A DNA stretch of 64,000 nucleotides from positions 4,030,001-4,094,000 of the forward strand of contig NZ_CP007044.2 of the NCBI RefSeq assembly GCF_000520015.2, given 5' to 3'. A program made the translations under genes and the position numbers. The stretch comes from Chania multitudinisentens RB-25. GTDB lineage: Bacteria > Pseudomonadota > Gammaproteobacteria > Enterobacterales > Enterobacteriaceae. The notes beneath the pieces are model-generated. The model was not told the origin of the DNA and made no database searches. It saw only the letters and a list, made by a program, of their open reading frames with translations. Positions within the stretch are counted from its first letter, which is position 1. Each line of letters starts with the position of its first letter. Positions 5,877 to 13,068 of this stretch are shown here, one piece after another.

Positions 5877-6614
5877 ACAGGATAGCGACAGCAACATAAG
5901 CGCCACCAGGCGCGCGTCGCGGTGCAACTCGGTTGGATGATAGACCGCCGATCACTAAGCCTGTTTTGTTCAACCTTTCACATTGAGGATCAACCCATGA
6001 AGAACTAACGCGGACAGACCGCAGCCAGCAATGGCAATGCCTTTTTAACAGAGGCCCCGAATCCTATTAGGAGCCCGATTAATCGCCGTTACGGTTGGGT
6101 TACAAAATGAAGCGATTCCGGTAAAGCAGCAGGACGGCCAGACCTGCACCGGTTATAAGCGGCTATATGCGACAGCGACCAAGGGCATGGCGCCGCCACT
6201 GCGAGAGTGTGGCCCAAAGGGCAGTTGGCTTTGAGATGTGGTGAATGCGCAGGCTGATGCGCGGGGTTCGCGCCCTGATGGTTACTGGAGAAGACAGGCT
6301 GTAAGACAAGTCGCGTAAATACCCGGTAAGCCGTAGTAACCAATAAAGCAGGTGAAAATCATAAGCATATCCCTCTTCGGAGGTGGCGACTAACACCTGA
6401 ATAGACAAGCCTGAGATCAGCACCGGCCACCACATCACCAAAACCTGCTGCAGGTGCAATATACAACACCAGCGGAACGGCTCGATCCATTGCTATATGC
6501 ACCTCCTTTTGATGAGGCTGCTGAAGCATAAAGGGCACCGGAAGGCGTAACTGGTCGATTGGCACCCGTAAGGTGCCCATCTTGTAAGTTGCTTTAAAAA
6601 AGGATGCAAATAGT
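5877..6614 (+). other. Long early-transcript leader without a confident gene
   Basis: About 740 bases between boxA and the first clear gene. AACAAACAGG at 5872 can pair imperfectly with CCTGTTTTGTT near 5960, enclosing a smaller GCGCC/GGCGC hairpin, so a structured RNA of about 100 bases is likely. A three-codon frame (ATG AAG AAC stop, 5997-6008) follows a GAGG. Several frames of 19 to 30 codons exist on both strands (for example a 25-codon frame from 6167 and one ending at about 6524), none convincing. GGCACC/GGTGCC near 6561-6580 makes another hairpin. The function is unknown; an antitermination or regulatory RNA is possible. Confidence 0.4.
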
Positions 6615-6860
6615 ATGCAAAGACACCTTTGTCAATTGATTTATAGCGACAATGCTCGTCGCATGGATACGCTGAATCAACACATTGCCCTAATCAAGGC
6701 AAGCATAAAATCTATGGGGATCAGTGAGTCAGATAAAGATTCGGTGATCAAGCATCTGGGTGAGACTGTTTTACCCAAGAAAAACATTTCCGTTTATCTA
6801 AACCATATCTACCCAATGGGCTCTGACCAAGCCTTTAAACAGTTAAGGACTGACCAATGA
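6615..6860 (+). CDS. First clear gene of the rightward early operon, unknown (81 aa)
   Basis: The protein is 81 aa, with AAGGA ten bases before the ATG. It is soluble and mostly helical (DTLNQHIALIKASIKSMGISESDKDSVIKHLGETVL). I do not recognise it. Its last codons are part of the repeated start motif and code RTDQ, so its stop overlaps the next ATG (ATGA). As first gene after the leader it would be made earliest after induction, when host-takeover proteins are usually expressed; that role is only a guess from position. Confidence 0.6.
   Translation: MQRHLCQLIYSDNARRMDTLNQHIALIKASIKSMGISESDKDSVIKHLGETVLPKKNISVYLNHIYPMGSDQAFKQLRTDQ
6845..6860 (+). promoter_or_regulatory. Repeated translation-start motif, copy 3
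   Basis: AAGGACTGACCAATGA: ribosome-binding site and ATG (6857) of the 87-aa gene, and RTDQ-stop of the 81-aa gene. Confidence 0.8.
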
Positions 6861-7120
6861 CAATGATTAAAGCCAAAGCAAAATCGGCAAAACGCCGCCG
6901 CGCCCAGGAGCAACTGGAACGCATCAAGCTCAGCAGCGAACGCATTGAAAAATCCATTCTAGTGCTCACCCGCTGTAAAGCGATGCCGGACATGCCAGCA
7001 CCGCCGAAACCGCGCAAGCGTGCTGTGAAAGAAGATGAATTACTGGCACCGGGGCAACTCAGCGCTGCGGCCCGCCAGAAAATGCGCGGATGCAGCCGGA
7101 TACCGCGCGGCATAATCTAA
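6857..7120 (+). CDS. Basic small prophage protein, unknown (87 aa)
   Basis: A lysine- and arginine-rich 87-residue protein. The first third (KAKAKSAKRRRAQEQLERIKL) is a strongly basic helix likely to bind nucleic acid, followed by a proline-rich middle (MPAPPKPRKRAVKEDE). There is no recognised domain. It starts in the repeated motif and ends before a strong terminator at 7145, so it closes the first segment of the early operon. An antiterminator-like role would fit a small basic protein early in the operon that also has a boxA; this is speculation without homology. Confidence 0.6.
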   Translation: MTMIKAKAKSAKRRRAQEQLERIKLSSERIEKSILVLTRCKAMPDMPAPPKPRKRAVKEDELLAPGQLSAAARQKMRGCSRIPRGII

Positions 7121-7144
7121 GCCCCCTCCCAACTGAACACCAAG

Positions 7145-7174
7145 AAGCCGCAGCTGACGCTGTGGCTTTTTTTT
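7145..7174 (+). terminator. Intrinsic terminator within the early operon
   Basis: A ten-pair stem (AAGCCGCAGC against GCTGTGGCTT, one G-T pair, loop TGAC) is followed by a run of T. Early transcripts must read through it to reach the recombination genes, consistent with antitermination. Confidence 0.8.
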
Positions 7175-7184
7175 CGTCTAATTT

Positions 7185-7201
7185 TTAGCGCATGACGCTA
7201 A
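7185..7201. promoter_or_regulatory. Inverted repeat upstream of the AlpA-like gene
   Basis: TTAGCG-CATGA-CGCTAA lies just before the ribosome-binding site of the AlpA-like gene and just after a terminator. It is a likely operator for the gene's own product or another regulator. Confidence 0.5.
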
Positions 7202-7213
7202 TCGAGATCGAGG

Positions 7214-8053
7214 ATGGAAGAGAAAAAACAGAAGTTAATCAGACTTTTAGAGGTTCTCGAAATTACTGGTTATAAAAAAGCTTGGATTTATCGAATGATA
7301 GGTTTGGGTAAATTCCCTGAGCCGGTAAAAATTGGACCCCGCTATGTAGCCTGGATCGCCGAGGATATTGATCGTTGGGTATCACAAAACAATAAAAACC
7401 TCTCAGAGCGAGGCTTTTACCTAGAGCAGCAACCGATAGATAGTGAGGTAGAGATGACGCCATCAACACTGCCTAATAAGTTATGGCGGGCAGCATCAGA
7501 AGTTAAGAGTTTCGTAGAGAAGTTCCCTGACGGGGTGATTTTAGCGGATGTAAAAAGCAAGGTTGAGGCTTATAAGGCTCTCAACCGAAAAGAGCAATAT
7601 GCCCTCATGGACTTCCTTCAAGCGAGAGAAAGCATCTTAATGCTTGAATGTCGTCCACTTTCAGCAAAACACCCAATAATAATGCTTCGACACAAACGCT
7701 TCGGGTACCCAAAGACCATTCCTGGGTACGAATTTCCGCTATGTCCATTACCAAAAATAGCACTTAACAACCAACCATCCCCCAATGATACCAAGCCAAA
7801 GGAGCAAGTTATGGCTCAGGAGATAAAAGCAACACCAGAGTTACTCCGTAAGCAAGCCGAAGAGTTACTGAAAGCTGCAGAGAAAGCTGAAAAGCAGGCC
7901 AGTGAAAGCGACTTGTTCAATAAAAAACTTGCTCCTGTGAAATTGGAGGTATTACAAGCAGTAGGTGCGATTCAGCGAAAATTCGATGAAATGATGGATT
8001 GCATGAGCACCCTTGAAAAAGTAGCGGCAAAGCTCAAGGAATTATCTGCATAA
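7214..8053 (+). CDS. AlpA-family regulator with long extra C-terminal region (279 aa)
   Basis: Residues 7-58 (LIRLLEVLEITGYKKAWIYRMIGLGKFPEPVKIG, then VAWIAEDIDRWV) are a clear AlpA/MerR-like winged helix-turn-helix, the domain of prophage regulators that are usually only 60-90 aa. A further 220 residues follow: a mixed region to about 165, a proline- and asparagine-rich linker, and a lysine-rich coiled coil from about 205. Codon use is more AT-rich than in flanking genes. The gene is bracketed by terminators at 7145 and 8196 and has an inverted repeat at its start, so it looks like a self-contained moron. The target genes are unknown; AlpA proteins commonly activate excision or other prophage genes. 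Confidence 0.8.
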   Translation: MEEKKQKLIRLLEVLEITGYKKAWIYRMIGLGKFPEPVKIGPRYVAWIAEDIDRWVSQNNKNLSERGFYLEQQPIDSEVEMTPSTLPNKLWRAASEVKSFVEKFPDGVILADVKSKVEAYKALNRKEQYALMDFLQARESILMLECRPLSAKHPIIMLRHKRFGYPKTIPGYEFPLCPLPKIALNNQPSPNDTKPKEQVMAQEIKATPELLRKQAEELLKAAEKAEKQASESDLFNKKLAPVKLEVLQAVGAIQRKFDEMMDCMSTLEKVAAKLKELSA

Positions 8054-8195
8054 GCCATCCTTCTGAGCCTTAATCTTGTGCGCATTGGTAAGCAATGCAC
8101 CTCGTTTACTAGTTGAAGATTTGAGCTCGCCCGTTTTGGCGAGGTCAAAAATCAGACGACAACCTGAACCAGTGCGCAGCCGATTAAACCATCAC

Positions 8196-8220
8196 AGCCT
8201 CGCCTTGCGGGGCTTTTTTT
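8196..8220 (+). terminator. Intrinsic terminator after the AlpA-like gene
   Basis: AGCC-T-CGC/GCG-G-GGCT stem with a three-base loop followed by seven T. It closes the AlpA cassette. The 140 bases before it (8054-8195) hold another hairpin (CTCGCC/GGCGAG near 8127) but no gene. Confidence 0.8.
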
Positions 8221-8238
8221 ATGTCTGGAGAATGCTGA

Positions 8239-8991
8239 ATGCGAGTAGATAACGAGGTTTTAAATGTGCTTAGCGCCGCTGAGTGCATCGGTAATCAACT
8301 GAAACTTACCGGGCAGCTTGATCGCTCCCTTTACACCAGAACCAACAAGGTACTGGAAGCCGCTGGCGGAAAGTGGAACCGCAAGGCCCAAGCGCATATT
8401 TTTGAGGCCGAAGCAGCAGAGCGGATCGAGCAGATCATTCTGACTGGTGATGTTGTGGTGCCAAAGGATGATTTCGAGTTCTTCCCCACCCCGGATAACG
8501 TGACCCGCCACGTCATTCACTTCGCTGACATTCAAGACGGAATGAGGGTGCTTGAACCAAGTGCCGGGCGTGGTGCTCTTGCTCTTGCCGCCAAAGCTGC
8601 CGCAGCCAACGTCATTATCGATATGTACGAACTGATGCCAGCAAATAACGGCTATTTACATACTTTAAACATCTCGCTTAGTGGAATTGCAGGCCCTGTC
8701 GATTTCCTAACCGTGGTACCAAACCCTATTTATGACCGTGTAGTCATGAACCCGCCGTTCAGCCGCCAGGCGGATATCAAGCATGTAAACCACGCCATGA
8801 AGTTCCTCAAGCCTGGCGGCAAGTTAGTTTCTGTCATGTCCTCGTCGGTCACGTTCCGTAGCAACAAACTGACTGAGGATTTCCGCGAAACGGTTAAGAG
8901 CAAAGGCGGCTGGATTGAAGAACTACCGGAGGGCTCTTTCAAGCCATCCGGCACAATGGTGAACACCGTGATTGTGGTGATACCCAATTAA
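8239..8991 (+). CDS. Phage class I SAM-dependent DNA methyltransferase
   Basis: The 250-aa protein has an N-terminal region of about 80 residues, then the SAM-binding motif LEPSAGRGAL (about 104-113) and the catalytic NPPFS motif (about 170), as in N6-adenine methyltransferases of the gamma type. LKPGGKLVSVMSSSV is the usual strand after motif IV. The protein probably modifies adenine in phage or host DNA. No endonuclease partner is nearby, so it may protect phage DNA from host restriction. It starts with ATG at 8239 after GGAGAATGCTGA and is the first gene after the AlpA cassette. Confidence 0.82.
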   Translation: MRVDNEVLNVLSAAECIGNQLKLTGQLDRSLYTRTNKVLEAAGGKWNRKAQAHIFEAEAAERIEQIILTGDVVVPKDDFEFFPTPDNVTRHVIHFADIQDGMRVLEPSAGRGALALAAKAAAANVIIDMYELMPANNGYLHTLNISLSGIAGPVDFLTVVPNPIYDRVVMNPPFSRQADIKHVNHAMKFLKPGGKLVSVMSSSVTFRSNKLTEDFRETVKSKGGWIEELPEGSFKPSGTMVNTVIVVIPN

Positions 8992-9000
8992 GGAGGCTGT

Positions 9001-9096
9001 ATGTTCATAGCCGGATTTGCATGCGGCGCGGTCGTTGGTTGCTGTGTTGCAATCGTAACACTCGCTCTATGTATCGCAACTAAAACGGAGTACTGA
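9001..9096 (+). CDS. 31-residue membrane protein
   Basis: A short frame with a strong Shine-Dalgarno (AAGGAGG) seven bases before ATG. The product is 31 aa, cysteine-rich and hydrophobic over about residues 2-26, ending KTEY. The frame fills the gap exactly: it starts ten bases after the methyltransferase stop and its own stop is three bases before the next ATG. It is probably a real single-pass inner-membrane peptide. Unknown function. Confidence 0.6.
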   Translation: MFIAGFACGAVVGCCVAIVTLALCIATKTEY

Positions 9097-9099
9097 CTT

Positions 9100-9378
9100 A
9101 TGGGAGATGTAGGCGATTATTTTCGCGATATCAAAGAATTCCGGAAAGAAGGCCGACGCCGGGCCAGAAATGGTGCTTATGAAAGGATTAGCGCCTTTTT
9201 CAAGAAGAACGGCATTGAGTTCGAAGAGGGCAACAACACCCTTATTTTCCGTACCCCACAAGGAACTGTGGTTTATTACCCGCCAAGCAAAAAAATGCAG
9301 CATAAGACCGCTTGGAAAGAGTGCAGCCCAACGTACTGCATGAATTACGTGAAAAAGTTACGGGAGCCAACTCCATAA
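9100..9378 (+). CDS. Small prophage protein, unknown (92 aa)
   Basis: A basic soluble protein (GDYFRDIKEFRKEGRRRARNGAYERISAFFKKNGIEF). The second half has alternating hydrophobic residues (TLIFRTPQGTVVYYPPSKKMQH) suggesting a small beta sheet after an N-terminal helix. I do not recognise a family. It is preceded by GGAG and followed after eight bases by the zinc-ribbon-like gene, so it belongs to the same transcript. Nothing in the sequence points to a specific role. Confidence 0.65.
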   Translation: MGDVGDYFRDIKEFRKEGRRRARNGAYERISAFFKKNGIEFEEGNNTLIFRTPQGTVVYYPPSKKMQHKTAWKECSPTYCMNYVKKLREPTP

Positions 9379-9386
9379 GGTGACCT

Positions 9387-9584
9387 ATGAGCAAATACTG
9401 TGAAGATTGTGGCTGCAAGGTGTACTCAGGCCGCTGTAGCAACTGCCACGAAGCGTCTTTTATCTATCACGAGCAGTACATGAATCCCGACTATCTGGGT
9501 AATGGTCAGCAACTGACCCCGCCCGATGAAAATAGCGACTTCATGCGAAAAGTGAGAGAACAAGACGCTTCACTGCGAAGATAA
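9387..9584 (+). CDS. Small zinc-ribbon-like prophage protein (65 aa)
   Basis: The first 20 residues carry CEDCGC and CSNC, four to five cysteines spaced as in a zinc ribbon (CxxC ... CxxC). The rest (NPDYLGNGQQLTPPDENSDFMRKVREQ) looks flexible. Such small phage zinc proteins often bind nucleic acid or a host protein; no family is assigned. The gene is preceded by AAGGTGACCT and ends just before a strong terminator at 9608. Confidence 0.65.
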   Translation: MSKYCEDCGCKVYSGRCSNCHEASFIYHEQYMNPDYLGNGQQLTPPDENSDFMRKVREQDASLRR

Positions 9585-9607
9585 GAAAGCCCTGCCCCGC
9601 CCTCATT

Positions 9608-9632
9608 GCCCCGTTCATCGGGGCTTTTTTTT
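9608..9632 (+). terminator. Strong intrinsic terminator
   Basis: GCCCCG-TTCAT-CGGGGC followed by eight T. This is the third terminator inside the early operon that transcripts must pass. Confidence 0.9.
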
Positions 9633-9661
9633 ATCCAAAAACCAACAGAAAGGAAAACACC

Positions 9662-9925
9662 ATGACCGTAAATATCGCTATGGAAGCTGTTAACTCTTCC
9701 CAGATCCACAGCATCGGCCACGACGCGGCTACCAACACCCTGGCAATTCGCTTTAAGCAGCGCGGCGAACCGGCTGCGCTGTACCACTACCAGAACGTCA
9801 CCGCTGATGATTTTGCTGCGTTCAAAGGTGCGGAATCGATCGGCTCTCACTTCGGCAGATGCTTCAAAGCCGACACTGAGCGCTTCCCGTTCCAGCGCAT
9901 CAATGAGGAAAAAACCGAAGAGTAA
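9662..9925 (+). CDS. KTSC-domain-like prophage protein (87 aa)
   Basis: The protein matches the KTSC pattern: SSQIHSIGHDAATNTLAIRFKQRGEPAALYHYQNVTADDFAAFKGAESIGSHF. A first strand with 'S-x-x-I' is followed by 'L-x-I-x-F', then Y-x-Y and a final helix. KTSC proteins are small phage and bacterial proteins whose biochemical role is unclear; the fold may bind RNA or another protein. It starts after AGAAAGGAAAACACC. Terminators lie before it (9608) and, after the next gene, at 10339. Confidence 0.75.
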   Translation: MTVNIAMEAVNSSQIHSIGHDAATNTLAIRFKQRGEPAALYHYQNVTADDFAAFKGAESIGSHFGRCFKADTERFPFQRINEEKTEE

Positions 9926-9989
9926 CAGCGTGCTTTCACCATGCGTCAGCCTGCTGGCGCATGAGCAAGTTCACTGATTGGAGGTATGT

Positions 9990-10322
9990 ATGAACGAGTA
10001 CAACTATCAGCGGATGGTTGAGGAAATTACTGAGGAGTATGAGCGCACCTTGCCTGCGGATCCTGACGAGCGGGAATTGCTTGCCGATCGTGTGGAGAAT
10101 CGGCGCAAAGACTTGCGCATTTCTGCCCTCAAAAACCTGATCATCAAGCACTGCTCAACACCCGGCCTGGACAATCGCTATCTCATGGCACTTATGGAAA
10201 CACCCGATGTGGAGGAATACCTGCAGTCGGTCAAAACCGAAATCCTCACCCGCATCGCCAAAGCAGAACGCGCCATGGAGCTGGATGCCGCACGTGATCC
10301 AGAACCGCACGAAATTCACTAA
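9990..10322 (+). CDS. Helical prophage protein, unknown (110 aa)
   Basis: I use the ATG at 9990 (MNEYNYQR) because TGGAGGT lies seven bases before it. The protein is acidic and almost wholly helical (RMVEEITEEYERTLPADPDERELLADRVENRRKDLRISALKNL) and rich in Glu and Arg, so a coiled-coil or small helical bundle is likely. I do not recognise it. A GC-rich hairpin without T tract follows at 10339. Confidence 0.65.
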   Translation: MNEYNYQRMVEEITEEYERTLPADPDERELLADRVENRRKDLRISALKNLIIKHCSTPGLDNRYLMALMETPDVEEYLQSVKTEILTRIAKAERAMELDAARDPEPHEIH

Positions 10323-10338
10323 CCCCATAAACGAGAAA

Positions 10339-10356
10339 AGCCCCGCAAGCGGGGCT
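10339..10356 (+). terminator. GC-rich hairpin, terminator-like
   Basis: AGCCCCGC-AA-GCGGGGCT is a perfect eight-pair stem, but no run of T follows. It may pause polymerase or protect an RNA 3' end. Confidence 0.5.
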
Positions 10357-10390
10357 ATCCCGATACGCGGCGACCAAACCGCGAATCTTT

Positions 10391-10406
10391 AAGGACTGGC
10401 CAATGA
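10391..10406 (+). promoter_or_regulatory. Repeated translation-start motif, copy 4 (variant)
   Basis: AAGGACTGGCCAATGA differs by one base from the other copies (G for A in CTGACCA). It starts a 17-codon frame. Confidence 0.7.
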
Positions 10407-10456
10407 CCAATAAAGGCCATAAGCAAGTTGACCGGGGAACCACCCCCGATCTCTGA
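10403..10456 (+). CDS. Possible 17-residue leader peptide
   Basis: The frame starts in copy 4 of the repeated motif and reads MTNKGHKQVDRGTTPDL. Its TGA is part of TGAGGAGA, the Shine-Dalgarno of the next gene, so termination here would place ribosomes beside the next start. A coupling or leader role is more likely than a functional peptide. Confidence 0.4.
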   Translation: MTNKGHKQVDRGTTPDL

Positions 10457-10466
10457 GGAGAATATC

Positions 10467-10625
10467 ATGCCTACTCACACCGTCCAACATATCCAGTATC
10501 TGCACCGGATCGGCAGCCACAATATTCACCAGTTCAAGCGCCGCCGCCATCCACTCAAAACCTGCGCCATTGCTTTCGGCGTTGCTTGTTTCGCTATCCG
10601 TAACTCTTTGAGGACTGACCAATGA
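10467..10625 (+). CDS. Small basic protein before the recombination genes (52 aa)
   Basis: The ATG at 10467 follows GAGGAGAATATC, a strong ribosome-binding site. The 52-aa product is His- and Arg-rich (HTVQHIQYLHRIGSHNIHQFKRRRHPLK) with a short hydrophobic stretch (CAIAFGVACFAI) and ends RTDQ inside the repeated start motif, overlapping the next ATG. In lambda-like phages the place just before the recombination genes often holds host-inhibitory proteins such as Kil or Gam; I see no homology to either, so the function stays unknown. Confidence 0.6.
   Translation: MPTHTVQHIQYLHRIGSHNIHQFKRRRHPLKTCAIAFGVACFAIRNSLRTDQ
10610..10625 (+). promoter_or_regulatory. Repeated translation-start motif, copy 5
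   Basis: GAGGACTGACCAATGA gives the ribosome-binding site and ATG (10622) of the annealing-protein gene and codes RTDQ-stop of the 52-aa gene. Confidence 0.8.
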
Positions 10626-11455
10626 GTAATGCAGTTGCAACCCTACCGGCTGCCATCATTTCCATGGGCATTGATGAGCCTACCTGGAACGCGTTGAAAA
10701 ACAGCATCTACCCCGGCGCTCGCGATGATTCCGTTGTTATGGCCGTGAGTTACTGCAAGGCGCGTCAACTGGATCCGCTGATGAAGCCCGTTCACCTGGT
10801 ACCCATGAGCGTTAAGGATGCTCTCACGAACAGCTATGAAATGCGTGATGTCGTCATGCCAGGTATCGGCTTGTATCGTATTCAAGCAGACCGTTCTGGC
10901 AACCATGCAGGGGATAAAGAGCCTGAGTTTGGGCCTGATGTGACCAAAACGCTTGGAGAGGTAGAAATCACCTTCCCTGAGTGGTGTCAGTACACCGTAC
11001 TAAAAGAACGGCCTGACGGTTCAATTTCTGAGTATCACGCGAAGGAATACTGGCTAGAAAACTATGCCACAGCTGGAAAAAACACCCAGGCACCTAACGC
11101 GATGTGGAGAAAACGCCCCTACGGACAATTAGCGAAATGCGCAGAAGCTCAGGCATTGCGCAAAGCCTGGCCTGAGGTCGGGCAGCAGCCTACAGCTGAA
11201 GAAATGGAAGGTAAATCGCTGGATATCAGCGACGTCAGGGATGTTACACCCCCCAAGGAAACCCAGACGCCGCTGACGCCGCCACATTACCCAAGTGACA
11301 AATTCAACACAAACCTGGAAGGCTGGGAAAAGATGATCGCATCTGGCAGCAAAAAAGCCGAAGCAGTGATCGCCACCGTCAGCACCAAGTTTACCCTCTC
11401 CGAAGAACAGAAAGAAATTATCCGCAAATTGGAGCCTATCGATGCAAATCATTAA
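10622..11455 (+). CDS. Bet/RecT-family single-strand annealing protein
   Basis: The protein is 277 aa. Core signatures of the Bet family are VMAVSYCKARQLDPLMKPVHLVPM (lambda Bet has ANQYGLNPWTKEIYAF at this point), the central GIGLYRIQADRSG and MWRKRPYGQLAKCAEAQALRKAWPE, which corresponds to MLRHKAMIQCARLAFGF. These proteins bind single-stranded DNA and anneal complementary strands in phage recombination, together with a 5'-3' exonuclease. The next gene, overlapping by 14 bases, is that exonuclease. The C-terminal third is variable and proline-rich. The start lies in copy 5 of the repeated motif. Confidence 0.88.
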   Translation: MSNAVATLPAAIISMGIDEPTWNALKNSIYPGARDDSVVMAVSYCKARQLDPLMKPVHLVPMSVKDALTNSYEMRDVVMPGIGLYRIQADRSGNHAGDKEPEFGPDVTKTLGEVEITFPEWCQYTVLKERPDGSISEYHAKEYWLENYATAGKNTQAPNAMWRKRPYGQLAKCAEAQALRKAWPEVGQQPTAEEMEGKSLDISDVRDVTPPKETQTPLTPPHYPSDKFNTNLEGWEKMIASGSKKAEAVIATVSTKFTLSEEQKEIIRKLEPIDANH

Positions 11456-13028
11456 TGTCCAACAGGGAACCCCTGAGTGGCACGCTGTACGTGCCAAACA
11501 TTTCACCGCCAGCGAAGCACCGGTCATGATGGCGGCTTCCAGCAAAATGCGCCGTGACGACCTGCTCAAGATGAGGGCAATCGGCACTGAGCGCGAAATC
11601 AGCGATTGGGTTCAAACCAACCTGTTCGATAAAGGCCACAAGCAAGAGTCCATGGCGCGTACTATCGTAGAGAGCATGATCGGTGATGACCTCTACCCTA
11701 CTACTGCTATTGATGACACCGGCCACATGCTGGCGTCGTTCGATGGCATGACCATGGCTGAAGATACGCTCTTTGAGCACAAAATGTGGAGCGCTGCGCT
11801 GGCGGAAGCTGTTCGTCAGAAAGACCTCTCGCCAGAGTATTACTGGCAACTTGAACAGCAGTTACTGGTCAGCAGGGCGCGGCGTGTCATTTTTGTCTGC
11901 TCAGATGGTACCGAAGAAAACTTCGTCTGGATGGAATACACGCCGGTTGCTGGTCGAGTGGAATCGCTGATTTCCGGATGGAGCCAGTTCGCACAGGATC
12001 TGGAAAATTACACGCTACCCGATATCAAAGAACTGCCTGCAGCAAAAGGCATCATGCGCCTGCCAGCGCTGATGGTGGAAATTGAGGGTGTGGTTAAACA
12101 GTCAAACTTGACTGTATACCAGGGGCAAGCGTTGGCGTTTATTGAGTCCATCAATACCAACCTCTCAACTGATCAGGACTTTGCCGATGCGGAAGAAACG
12201 GTGAAGTTCTGTGAGAAGGCAGAAAGTGAACTCGACCTGATCAAGAAGCAGGCATTATCCCAGACAGAGCAGATTGATACCCTCTTTCGCACTATCGACA
12301 CGTTACGTGAAGCGATGCGCAGGAAACGCCTGGATTTAACCAGGCTTGTGCAGTCTCGCAAGGATGAGATACGCGCTGACATTATCAGCAAGGCAAAAAC
12401 TGCACTGAATGAGCATATCAGCGCGCTTAACGTTCAGTTGGGAAGCGTGCGGCTTCCTGCAATTGCTGCTGATTTTGCCGCTGCAATTAAGGGCAAGAAA
12501 ACAGTTACCTCGCTGCAAGGCTCAGCCAACGATGAACTGGCGCGGGCCAAGATTGAAGCAAACCAGCTTTGTGAGAGGTATCAAGCAAACCTGAAGCTGT
12601 TTGATGATATCGAACCGGCCTACAAAAACCTGTTTGCCGACATCAGCCAGATCATTGGCAATGATCACGAGCACCTGAAATTGCTGATCGGCCAGCGGAT
12701 CGGTGAACAGAAAAAGTTGGAGGAAGAGCGTAAAGAAAAAGAGCGTCTGGCGGCGGAACAACATGTGACTGAACAGCCCAAAGTTGCCGCCCCGGAACAG
12801 CATCAACCGTTGCATTCGCCTGACACCTTCAGTTACCCCAAACAGTTGGGCGGTTCTACGCTAACTCCACCGGTAGTGAATGAAAAAACCTTGAGCATCA
12901 AGGAAGTCATTAACGATGTAAAAGCCGACCTTGCCGCCGAAGGTATCAAAATCAGCGCTACCGCTTTGGAAAAACTGATCCCGGCAATCATTGCCGGTCG
13001 CATCCGCCACATTACAGCCAACGTTTAA
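11442..13028 (+). CDS. YqaJ/lambda-Exo-like nuclease with a long coiled-coil C-terminal region (528 aa)
   Basis: Residues 1-190 are a lambda-exonuclease-type PD-(D/E)xK nuclease: QQGTPEWHAVRAKHFTASEAP is the typical N-terminus, with ASFDGMT and FEHKMW carrying the acidic and Glu-x-Lys catalytic residues. It resects 5' ends to feed the annealing protein. Lambda Exo is 226 aa; here about 340 residues are added. From about 225 to 330 they read like a DUF1351-type phage coiled coil (LTVYQGQALAFIESINTNL, then CEKAESELDLIKKQ), followed by more helical sequence, a charged KEKERLAAEQ segment and a final domain (SIKEVINDVKADLAAEGIKISATALEKLIPAIIAG). The gene overlaps the annealing-protein gene by 14 bases. 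Confidence 0.85.
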   Translation: MQIINVQQGTPEWHAVRAKHFTASEAPVMMAASSKMRRDDLLKMRAIGTEREISDWVQTNLFDKGHKQESMARTIVESMIGDDLYPTTAIDDTGHMLASFDGMTMAEDTLFEHKMWSAALAEAVRQKDLSPEYYWQLEQQLLVSRARRVIFVCSDGTEENFVWMEYTPVAGRVESLISGWSQFAQDLENYTLPDIKELPAAKGIMRLPALMVEIEGVVKQSNLTVYQGQALAFIESINTNLSTDQDFADAEETVKFCEKAESELDLIKKQALSQTEQIDTLFRTIDTLREAMRRKRLDLTRLVQSRKDEIRADIISKAKTALNEHISALNVQLGSVRLPAIAADFAAAIKGKKTVTSLQGSANDELARAKIEANQLCERYQANLKLFDDIEPAYKNLFADISQIIGNDHEHLKLLIGQRIGEQKKLEEERKEKERLAAEQHVTEQPKVAAPEQHQPLHSPDTFSYPKQLGGSTLTPPVVNEKTLSIKEVINDVKADLAAEGIKISATALEKLIPAIIAGRIRHITANV

Positions 13029-13068
13029 CCCCTCTGCCTGCACCAGTAGGTACGTAGAAGGAGTTCCT

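Noticed and set aside
6089..6580. Minus-strand frames of 73 to 98 codons in the early leader
   Set aside because: No ribosome-binding site for the long ones, and the composition (Pro, His, Arg, Cys) looks like antisense of a structured RNA; they also oppose the strong early promoter. A 28-codon hydrophobic frame there has a GAGG but no other support.
7145..8220. Toxin-antitoxin system in the AlpA cassette
   Set aside because: Only one gene, with a regulator domain and no toxin motif.
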